Below, in pieces: positions 1-4,818 of a stretch of DNA of 7,057 nt. The DNA comes from Pseudomonas sp. (GTDB lineage Bacteria; Pseudomonadota; Gammaproteobacteria; Pseudomonadales; Pseudomonadaceae). The number at the start of each line of letters is the position of its first letter. The stretch's first letter is position 1. The position numbers were made by a program, and so were the translations under genes. The DNA lies in contig DNMQ01000349.1 in the NCBI GenBank assembly GCA_003488145.1, positions 1 to 7,057 of the forward strand, read 5' to 3'. Below the pieces are notes generated by a model. It saw only the letters and a program-made list of their open reading frames with translations. It did not search any database and was not told the origin of the DNA.

Positions 1-281
1 TTGGCTTCGATGCGATCGGCAATCTTCAGCAGGATATTGGCGCGGTCCTGCACCGAGGTACGACCCCAGGCGTCGGCGGCTGCATGCGCGGCATCCAGCG
101 CCTTCTCGATGTCTTCAGCGCCCGAACGCGGGAATTCGGCGATCACTTCACCATTGACGGGCGAGGTGTTGACGAAGTACTCGCCTTTGACCGGCGGGAC
201 GAACTCACCACCGATGTAGTTGCCGTAACGGGGCTTGAAGGAAACGACGGCGCCTGGGGTACCGGGCTGGGCGTAGATCAT
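1..281 (-). CDS. exaC: NAD-dependent aldehyde dehydrogenase, ExaC type (partial, N-terminal ~93 residues)
   Basis: This is the N-terminal third of an aldehyde dehydrogenase that oxidises acetaldehyde and related aldehydes to acids with NAD in the cytoplasm. The gene runs off the left edge, so the catalytic Cys and Glu are outside the window. The protein begins MIYAQPGTPGAVVSFKPRYG, then has the NYIGGEFVPP strand, the TSPVNGEVIAEFPRS segment and the helix TSVQDRANILLKIADRIEA, all typical of ExaC/AldA-type dehydrogenases of about 506 residues. The start ATG (complement of 279-281) is preceded by a purine-rich AGAAGAGAGG. In P. aeruginosa, exaC belongs to the PQQ-dependent ethanol oxidation system and lies next to the pqq genes, so its position beside pqqA here fits. 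It is divergent from the pqqA operon. The family call is firm; the exact orthology (ExaC or a close paralogue) is less sure. Confidence 0.88.
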   Translation of the reverse strand, partial: MIYAQPGTPGAVVSFKPRYGNYIGGEFVPPVKGEYFVNTSPVNGEVIAEFPRSGAEDIEKALDAAHAAADAWGRTSVQDRANILLKIADRIEA

Positions 282-388
282 GATGGGCCTCTCTTCTTCT
301 GCTTGTCAGAGCCTGCGCCGGGAAGTGCGCAGGGCATGGACCGATCTTAGGCAGCCCGCTCCAGGCTCCGGTATGCAACCATGGCAGC

Positions 389-401
389 TGAGGATTCCTC
401 A
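389..401. promoter_or_regulatory. 13-bp perfect palindrome, possible operator
   Basis: TGAGGATTCCTCA is a perfect inverted repeat with 6-base arms around one central base. It lies about 108 bases upstream of the exaC start and 290 upstream of pqqA, a reasonable place for a regulator of the exaC promoter. No matching regulator is encoded in the window and no binding protein can be named. Confidence 0.3.
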
Positions 402-550
402 TTTGGTAGTAGATGCCAAGGCGCACAGCCCGCTGTATCGCGGCTTCTAGCCTATCTCCGACGCGCGTTTCTCGACCAAAAAGCCGCACAGGCTAGCCCC
501 TGATCCACGCGGCAAAAATGACCCCAGACAAGGGCGCAGAACCACAGCGC

Positions 551-607
551 AAATATTCTCCGAGCGCAAGAAAAGCACGACCAAAAGCCTGCAAAACCGA
601 CCCCAAA
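551..607. other. Phased A-tracts, possible intrinsically curved DNA
   Basis: Short A-runs occur at 551-553, 571-574, 583-586, 593-596 and 605-607. Their spacing is close to one or two helical turns. Further A5 runs lie at 478-482 and 514-518. A-tracts in helical phase bend DNA and often lie upstream of promoters. Here they lie 85-140 bases upstream of the pqqA start. That they bend this DNA is inferred from the sequence only. Confidence 0.3.
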
Positions 608-647
608 GTCTTATTAGACGCCCCTGCAAAGCGCCTTAGCTTCGAGC

Positions 648-659
648 TGCGGTACCGCA
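648..659. promoter_or_regulatory. 12-bp perfect palindrome upstream of pqqA
   Basis: TGCGGTACCGCA is a perfect palindrome ending about 32 bases before the pqqA start codon and about 20 before its ribosome binding site. It could be an operator. Because it has no loop, it is unlikely to act as a hairpin. No binding protein can be named. Confidence 0.3.
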
Positions 660-691
660 TTTCCCAACGACAACATGAAAGGAGATACGCA

Positions 692-766
692 ATGCAGTGG
701 ATCGATCCGGACTTCTGCGATCTGCGTCTGGGCTTCGAAGTCACTGCGTACGTCTACGTACGCTGA
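692..766 (+). CDS. pqqA: PqqA-type precursor peptide (24 residues)
   Basis: This small peptide is the substrate for a PqqD/PqqE pair. Its centre, DLRLGFEVTAY (residues 10-20), matches the PqqA consensus DLRxGFEVTxY. It contains Glu16 and Tyr20, the i/i+4 pair that PqqE joins in PQQ synthesis. The start ATG at 692 is set by an AAGGAGA ribosome binding site at 679-685, seven bases upstream; the frame is open further upstream but that part does not resemble the family. Compared with the Pseudomonas PqqA sequences I remember (W-T-K-P-x-x-T-D...), the N-terminus is different (MQWIDPDF), there is a Cys at position 9, and the tail is YVYVR rather than the usual Y-F-A-x-R. The downstream gene is pqqD rather than pqqB, so the peptide may feed a variant pathway. 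Family membership is well supported; the final product is uncertain. Confidence 0.87.
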   Translation: MQWIDPDFCDLRLGFEVTAYVYVR

Positions 767-772
767 GCCCCT

Positions 773-806
773 GACCGGCGTGATCGCACATGGCTTCACG
801 CCGGTC
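773..806 (+). promoter_or_regulatory. Perfect 11-bp stem-loop between pqqA and pqqD
   Basis: GACCGGCGTGA (773-783) pairs perfectly with TCACGCCGGTC (796-806) across a 12-base loop. No T-run follows, so it is not a classical intrinsic terminator. It starts 7 bases after the pqqA stop and ends just before the pqqD ribosome binding site. It could protect the short pqqA transcript from 3' decay or act as a partial terminator, so that far more precursor than enzyme is made. Higher pqqA than downstream expression is reported for canonical pqq operons; the role here is inferred. Confidence 0.6.
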
Positions 807-820
807 GAGCGAGGATGGAC

Positions 821-1117
821 ATGATGACAACGACAAAAATTTTGCCCGCCAGCTGTTACGAGATCCGCCCGCCTTTCCTCTTTCGCTGGGAAGACTCACA
901 GCATGCCCACGTGCTGCTGTACCCCGAAGGCATCGTCAAGCTGAACGCCACCGGCGGCGAGATTCTGCAGCGCTGCGACGGCAAGACCAGCGTCGCCGAG
1001 CTGATCGACCAGCTGGCCCTCAGCTACAACGCATCCGACGTCGACACGATTCGCAACGGCGTCCTGAACTTCCTGGAGGTGTCCCATGGCAAGGGCTGGA
1101 TCCGAGTTAAGGCTTGA
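821..1117 (+). CDS. pqqD: PqqD, peptide chaperone for PqqE (RiPP recognition element)
   Basis: PqqD is a small cytoplasmic winged-helix protein that binds the PqqA peptide and presents it to PqqE. The sequence shows the family core HAHVLLYPEGIVKLNATGG, then GKTSVAELIDQL and a C-terminal helix ending GWIRV, at about the usual length of 90-100 residues. Possible starts are ATG at 815, 821 and 824. The GAGGA at 811-815 gives the best spacing to 821 or 824, and the ATG at 815 overlaps that motif, so 821 is chosen (98 residues). The gene follows pqqA directly, with pqqB and pqqC missing, and its 3' end overlaps pqqE by 32 bases, which implies coupled translation. Identity is confident; only the first few residues are uncertain. 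Confidence 0.92.
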   Translation: MMTTTKILPASCYEIRPPFLFRWEDSQHAHVLLYPEGIVKLNATGGEILQRCDGKTSVAELIDQLALSYNASDVDTIRNGVLNFLEVSHGKGWIRVKA

Positions 1118-2231
1118 CGGCAGCGGCAACCCGGTCTGGCTGCTACTGGAGCTGACCTACCAATGCCCGTTGCAGTGCGTGTTCTGCAGTAATCCACGCA
1201 ACTTTGCCGATTACCGTCAGGATGAGTTGAGCACCGCCGAGTGGATCGACGTGATGGCCCAGGCCCGCGCCATGGGTGCGATGCAGATCGGCTTTTCCGG
1301 CGGCGAGCCCACGCTACGCAAGGACCTCGAAACGCTGGTCGCCGAGGCTGACCGCATGGGTTACTACACCAACCTGATCACTTCCGGCATTGGACTGACC
1401 GAGGCGCGCCTACGCGGCCTGAAGGATGCTGGACTACGCCACATCCAGCTCGGTTTCCAGTCCACCGACCGTGACGTGGCACGTCAGCTGGCCGGCGTCG
1501 ATGCCCTGGAGCGCAAGCTCGGCATGGCACGCCTGATCAAGTCAATGGACTTCCCCATGGTGCTCAACGTACCGATCACCCGGCAGAACATCGCTCAGGT
1601 GCCGGACATCATCGAGTTCGCCGTCGAACTGGGAGTCGAGTACCTCGAGCTGGCGAACGTGCAGTACTACAACTGGGCGCTGCTCAACCGCGATGCGCTG
1701 ATGCCGACCCATGCCGAATTGCAGAGAGCCGAAGACGAGGTGCACAAGGCGCGTGAGCGTTTTGGTGATCGACTGACCATCTTCTTCGTCATCCCTGACT
1801 ATTACGAAGGTCGTCCCAAGGCCTGCATGAACGGCTGGGGCGCCATTCACGTCACCATCGCGCCAAACGGCAACGTGCTGCCCTGCTCCCAGGCCAGCAA
1901 CTTCAAAGACCTCACCTTCCCCAACGTGCGGCAGCAACGGCTGGAGCAGATCTGGCACGACTCACCGGTATTCAACCTCTACCGTGGCGACACCTGGATG
2001 CCCGAACCCTGCCGCAGCTGTGACGATAAGGAAAAGGATTTCGGCGGGTGTCGCTGCCAGGCGCTGCTGCTGACCGGCAACGGTGCCAACACCGACCCGG
2101 CCTGCAGTAAATCTCCACATCATCAGCTGATTCGCCAAGCCGTTGAACTGGCGCAGGATGCCACGCGCCCGCAAGGCACGCTGATCGCCCGACAGGCCAG
2201 TCAGGGGGTGGAACTTGAAACTGCCCCATGA
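1086..2231 (+). CDS. pqqE: PqqE, radical SAM/SPASM enzyme forming the Glu-Tyr crosslink in PqqA
   Basis: PqqE uses S-adenosylmethionine and [4Fe-4S] chemistry to join the Glu gamma-carbon to the Tyr ring of PqqA while PqqD holds the peptide. The 381-residue protein has the radical SAM triad C27-x3-C31-x2-C34 (TYQCPLQCVFC) and the GGEP motif at 72-75. Its SPASM region carries C247, C267, C309, C312, D318, C322, C324 and C340, and it ends with the family segment TDPACSKSPHH. These positions are offset by one from the auxiliary-cluster ligands of Methylorubrum PqqE as I recall them, so all cluster ligands appear intact and the enzyme should be active. The start at 1086 has GGAGGT at 1075-1080, five bases upstream, inside pqqD. 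The 3' end overlaps a probable small membrane peptide gene. Confidence 0.95.
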   Translation: MARAGSELRLDGSGNPVWLLLELTYQCPLQCVFCSNPRNFADYRQDELSTAEWIDVMAQARAMGAMQIGFSGGEPTLRKDLETLVAEADRMGYYTNLITSGIGLTEARLRGLKDAGLRHIQLGFQSTDRDVARQLAGVDALERKLGMARLIKSMDFPMVLNVPITRQNIAQVPDIIEFAVELGVEYLELANVQYYNWALLNRDALMPTHAELQRAEDEVHKARERFGDRLTIFFVIPDYYEGRPKACMNGWGAIHVTIAPNGNVLPCSQASNFKDLTFPNVRQQRLEQIWHDSPVFNLYRGDTWMPEPCRSCDDKEKDFGGCRCQALLLTGNGANTDPACSKSPHHQLIRQAVELAQDATRPQGTLIARQASQGVELETAP

Positions 2232-2313
2232 CTCGTTCGGCGGCACCGTCAGCGCCGGCCTCGCGCTGACGCTCGGCTGCTACCTGTTACTGCGTTACTG
2301 GCTGGTGACATGA
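2215..2313 (+). CDS. Probable 32-residue single-span membrane peptide (TTG start)
   Basis: This short frame begins at TTG 2215, preceded by AGGGGG (2203-2208) at good ribosome-binding spacing. It overlaps the end of pqqE by 17 bases, and its TGA stop overlaps the ATG of the next gene (ATGA, 2310-2313). It encodes a short polar head (MKLPHDSFGG) followed by a hydrophobic stretch from about residue 11 to 31 (TVSAGLALTLGCYLLLRYWL), consistent with one transmembrane helix. Without it, the 78 bases between pqqE and the next gene would be the only gap in a block where all other genes overlap. It may be a small partner of the downstream membrane protein, as small helices accompany some membrane oxidases; this is inference. 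No family is recognised. The weak point is the TTG start and the short length. Confidence 0.55.
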   Translation: MKLPHDSFGGTVSAGLALTLGCYLLLRYWLVT

Positions 2314-2819
2314 GCATGCAGTTGCCGATCCTCGATCTGCTGGCCCGCTATGCGCACCTACTGTTCGCACTGGTCTGGGTCGGGCACAACTATGCCAACT
2401 TCATCCAGAACCCGCGTTTCGTGCCACTGCAGAACGGCATCGACACCGCTACGCTGAACAGCGATCTGGAAGCGCGGATGAAACGTGAGCATGGCATCTT
2501 CCGCTACGCTTCAGCGGTGGTCTGGGCGTCCGGCATGCTCATGCTCTGGCAGCGCGGCTGGCTGGTCGAGGCGCTGCTGCTGGAGGGCCCACTGGCGGTG
2601 ATCGGTCTTGGTGCCTGGATTGGCACGCTGATGCTGCTCAACCTCTGGCTGGTGCTCTGGCCGCATCAGAAGAAGCTACTCGGCTTCGTCCCAGCGACAT
2701 TGGAGGAGCGTGTGCGCTGCTCGCGGATCACCTTCCTTTCGTCGCGCAGCAACACCATCCTGTCCTTTCCTCTGCTGTTCCTCATGGCGAGTGGTAGTCA
2801 TGGCCTGCATCTATTCTGA
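2310..2819 (+). CDS. Short PuuD-like (urate oxidase N-terminal domain type) membrane protein
   Basis: This is a 169-residue integral membrane protein with about four hydrophobic segments (near 8-28, 66-80, 93-117 and 148-161). Its motifs follow the membrane domain of PuuD-type urate hydroxylases. YAHLLFALVWVGHNYANFIQNPRF resembles the first helix plus the W-x-x-N/D-x-x segment (split for length: residues 14-26 and 27-37). Later come WASGMLML (72-79), NLWLVLWPHQKK (111-122) and NTILSFPLLFLM (148-159). PuuD proteins are longer and carry a C-terminal cytochrome c domain; no CxxCH is present here. His16, His26, His61 and His119 could be metal or heme ligands, but that is conjecture. The start at 2310 overlaps the stop of the upstream small frame; ATG 2316 is an alternative with GGTGA seven bases upstream. 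The 3' end overlaps the aminotransferase gene by 20 bases. The function in the pathway is unknown. Confidence 0.8.
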   Translation: MSMQLPILDLLARYAHLLFALVWVGHNYANFIQNPRFVPLQNGIDTATLNSDLEARMKREHGIFRYASAVVWASGMLMLWQRGWLVEALLLEGPLAVIGLGAWIGTLMLLNLWLVLWPHQKKLLGFVPATLEERVRCSRITFLSSRSNTILSFPLLFLMASGSHGLHLF

Positions 2820-3900
2820 GCGGTCCGGGCACTACAACTTCGCTGCCGGCCCGGCGATGCTGCCTACCGAAGTGTTAGCGCAGATCCGCGAGGAAATGCA
2901 GGACTGGCGTGGCAGCGGACTCTCCATACTGGAGCAGCCCTTCACCAGCAGCGCCTTCAAACAGCTGATGGCTGAAACCGAAGCCGACCTGCGCGCACTA
3001 CTGGAGATTCCGAGCAACTATCGCGTGCTATTCATGCAAGGCGGCGCATCGGCGCAGTTCGGCCTGCTACCGATCAATCTGCTGCGCCCGGGACAAAGCG
3101 CGGACTACCTGGAAAGCGGTCACTGGGCACGCAAGGCAATTGCCGAGGGGCGCCGTCACGCGCCTGTGAACGTCATCGCCAGTGGGGCGGATCAGGACTT
3201 CACCGCCCTGCCCTCACCAGCGCACTGGCGGCTCGATCCGTTCGCTGGCTACTGCCATATCACAAGCAACGAAACCGCCAATGGACTGCAACTGCAGGAG
3301 TTTCCCGCGCTGCCGGTGCCCCTGGTTGTGGACATGACCTCGGATTTCCTCACCCGCCCCGTTCCAGTCGAGCGCTTCGGAGTGATCTACGCCAGCACGC
3401 AGAAGAACCTGGGTGCAGCCGGGCTGTGCGTCGTCATCGTGCGCGACGATCTTCTGCAAGCACCGCCAGCTGGTCTCCCAGCCGCATTCAGCTATGCAGT
3501 CCAAGCCGAGCAACAGAGCCGTTTCAATACACCACCGACCTTCACCCTGTATGTCGCTGCATTGATGCTGCGCTGGATCAAGCAACGAGGCGGCGCTGAG
3601 GCGATGGCAACGGCTGCTCGACAAAAAAGCGCGCTGCTGTACCGCTACATCGACGGCAGCGATCTCTACCACTGCCCGCAGAAGGTCCAGGAGCGCTCGT
3701 CGATCAATGTCTGCTTTCAACTGGCCGACGCAGAGCTGACCGAGATCTTCCTTGACCAGGCCGAGCAATGCGGCCTGACCCATCTGCGCGGGCATGCTGC
3801 CTTTGGCGGTGTGCGGGCCAGCCTATACAACGCGATGCCAGTATCGGGTGTGCAACAGCTCGTGGATTTCATGGCGGACTTCGAGCAACGCCATGGATAA
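2800..3900 (+). CDS. SerC-like class V aminotransferase with altered substrate pocket
   Basis: The 366-residue protein aligns along its whole length with phosphoserine aminotransferase SerC (E. coli, 362 residues), a PLP-dependent fold-type I enzyme. PLP residues are kept: Lys202 in YASTQKNLG (E. coli Lys198), Trp109, Thr159 in SNET, Asp178 and Asn243-Thr244 in FNTPPTF. Arg339 in GGVRASLYNAMP corresponds to the substrate carboxylate-binding Arg335. By contrast, residues that hold the phosphate or side-chain carboxylate in SerC are changed. His41-Arg42 are Phe48-Thr49, Arg77 is Ser84 and Arg329 is Ala333. It is therefore probably a transaminase for a different, perhaps larger and non-phosphorylated, amino acid. 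The start ATG at 2800 gives the family length and lies inside the preceding gene; GTG 2791 is an alternative. Its operon place suggests an amino group of the PqqE-derived product as substrate, which is inference. Confidence 0.88.
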   Translation: MACIYSERSGHYNFAAGPAMLPTEVLAQIREEMQDWRGSGLSILEQPFTSSAFKQLMAETEADLRALLEIPSNYRVLFMQGGASAQFGLLPINLLRPGQSADYLESGHWARKAIAEGRRHAPVNVIASGADQDFTALPSPAHWRLDPFAGYCHITSNETANGLQLQEFPALPVPLVVDMTSDFLTRPVPVERFGVIYASTQKNLGAAGLCVVIVRDDLLQAPPAGLPAAFSYAVQAEQQSRFNTPPTFTLYVAALMLRWIKQRGGAEAMATAARQKSALLYRYIDGSDLYHCPQKVQERSSINVCFQLADAELTEIFLDQAEQCGLTHLRGHAAFGGVRASLYNAMPVSGVQQLVDFMADFEQRHG

Positions 3901-4723
3901 GCTGATGGATTGGCAAGCGCTGCGCAATCGTATCGCTCTCAATCTCACCAGCGTCGCGTGCCGCCTGAGCGCGGTGCCGCGCCACCCGGTCACGGTAATG
4001 GGGCTGGAATTCCCGACGCCGTTGGGTATTGCGGCGGGCTTCGACCGCCACGGTGCACTGGGACGGCGTGTCGAGCCGCTGGGATTCGGCTTCAACGAGA
4101 TCGGCAGCCTGACAGCGGCTGCGCTCGCCCGGCTGCAGCCAATCCCGCCAGGCGATGCACGCCTAGGCGTGAATCTGACCCTGGACGCCAGATGCTCCAC
4201 CGCCGAGACCTGCGCGTTGCTACGCGGTGCCTGGCGGCATGCTGACTATCTCGTGTTGAACCTGATCGGCCCGTCCAGCGCCCCGCTGCTTCATCAGGGC
4301 GCACGGTTGCACAACCTGCTGACCGCGCTTCGTGAAGAACAGCATCAGCTTAATCTGAAAGGTAAGCGTTGGGTTCCGCTGATAGCCAAGCTGCGCTGCC
4401 TTCCTGAGCAGATTCCCTTCTCGCTTGCCGGGCTGCTACTTGAGCTTGGATTCGACGGACTGCTCGCTGCCCATGACCCTGGGCCACCGGCGACGCGCGA
4501 GCGCTATCTGGCCTGGCAAGACCCACAACGACAGGCGCAAGCCTGCGACCAGATCGAGCACCTGCGTCGGTTCTGCGGAAATGACATGGCTTTGCTTTCG
4601 GTTGGCGGCATCCAGACCGCAAGCCAGCTACAGGCACGCATGCGTGCAGGCGCGGAACTGGTGCAGGTTCACGCGGCAGTGCTACGCCAAGGGCCTTGGC
4701 TGGGGCGCAAACTGCTCCGCTGA
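3893..4723 (+). CDS. PyrD-like FMN protein lacking dihydroorotate dehydrogenase catalytic residues
   Basis: The 276-residue protein is a divergent, shortened relative of class 2 dihydroorotate dehydrogenase (E. coli PyrD, 336 residues). The first barrel strands are clear in VMGLEFPTPLGIAAGFDRHG (35-54) and GFGFNEIGSLT (64-74), and FMN-binding elements remain in IAKL (Lys166) and SVGGI (236-240). Several active-site features are gone. The NISSPNT motif with catalytic Ser175 reads NLIGPSS (123-129), with Gly126 at the Ser position and Ser128 replacing Asn177. IATNTT reads LAAHDP, Lys66 is Arg52, and the segment with the GFNN asparagine is missing. It should not oxidise dihydroorotate and may act on another compound or be non-catalytic. 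The start at 3893 overlaps the aminotransferase stop by 8 bases; ATG 3905 is an alternative. It is the last gene of the operon, followed by a hairpin. Confidence 0.82.
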   Translation: MDKLMDWQALRNRIALNLTSVACRLSAVPRHPVTVMGLEFPTPLGIAAGFDRHGALGRRVEPLGFGFNEIGSLTAAALARLQPIPPGDARLGVNLTLDARCSTAETCALLRGAWRHADYLVLNLIGPSSAPLLHQGARLHNLLTALREEQHQLNLKGKRWVPLIAKLRCLPEQIPFSLAGLLLELGFDGLLAAHDPGPPATRERYLAWQDPQRQAQACDQIEHLRRFCGNDMALLSVGGIQTASQLQARMRAGAELVQVHAAVLRQGPWLGRKLLR

Positions 4724-4745
4724 CACTCAACAGCTTCAAACGAAA

Positions 4746-4768
4746 ACGCCCCGAACCAGTCGGGGCGT
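4746..4768. terminator. Hairpin terminator, probably bidirectional
   Basis: ACGCCCCGA (4746-4754) pairs with TCGGGGCGT (4760-4768) around a 5-base loop. On the plus strand it is followed by a pyrimidine-rich CCTCTCTGTTT and ends the pqqA operon. On the minus strand it is followed by TTTCGTTTG, a better T-rich tail, and would end the ppiD transcript after it has passed the second hairpin. Confidence 0.75.
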
Positions 4769-4778
4769 CCTCTCTGTT

Positions 4779-4810
4779 TGACAGACGAAACCGAGTGGTT
4801 TCGTCTGTCA
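4779..4810. terminator. Strong 14-bp stem-loop between the convergent genes
   Basis: TGACAGACGAAACC (4779-4792) pairs perfectly with GGTTTCGTCTGTCA (4797-4810) across a 4-base loop. No T-run follows on either strand, so it may serve as a transcript end stabiliser or backup element next to the terminator at 4746-4768. It lies 8 bases from the ppiD stop codon. Confidence 0.55.
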
Positions 4811-4818
4811 GTTGGCAG

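Larger units (their letters stand above)
282..691. other. Divergent intergenic region between exaC and pqqA
   Basis: This stretch of about 410 bases holds no convincing gene. Reading frames that cross it show no recognisable family and overlap exaC or pqqA in other frames. It must contain the promoters for both flanking units, but I could not assign a clear sigma-70 or sigma-54 promoter by eye. Visible structure consists of a 13-bp palindrome (389-401), a set of A-tracts spaced about 10-12 bases apart (551-607) and a 12-bp palindrome (648-659) just upstream of the pqqA ribosome binding site. Confidence 0.6.

Noticed and set aside
282..691. Candidate sigma-54 (TGGC-N-TTGC type) and sigma-70 promoters for exaC and pqqA.
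   Set aside because: Sequences such as TTGGCATC on the minus strand and TATTCT near 554 lack a properly spaced partner element, so none was annotated.
767..820. Possible remnants of pqqB or pqqC between pqqA and pqqD.
   Set aside because: Only about 50 bases are present, mostly taken up by the stem-loop and ribosome binding site. No trace of either gene can be read there.
790..1110. A 106-codon plus-strand frame starting inside the stem-loop and overlapping pqqD.
   Set aside because: The product is Arg-rich and without a family match, whereas the overlapping frame is a clear PqqD.
2228..2269. An ATG-started 13-codon frame right after pqqE.
   Set aside because: It ends after 13 codons with a low-complexity Ala/Ser/Pro sequence; the overlapping TTG-started frame has better ribosome binding site spacing, length and hydrophobic character.
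3214..3795. A 193-codon minus-strand frame antisense to the SerC-like gene.
   Set aside because: The plus-strand frame matches SerC along its length; the antisense product resembles nothing known.
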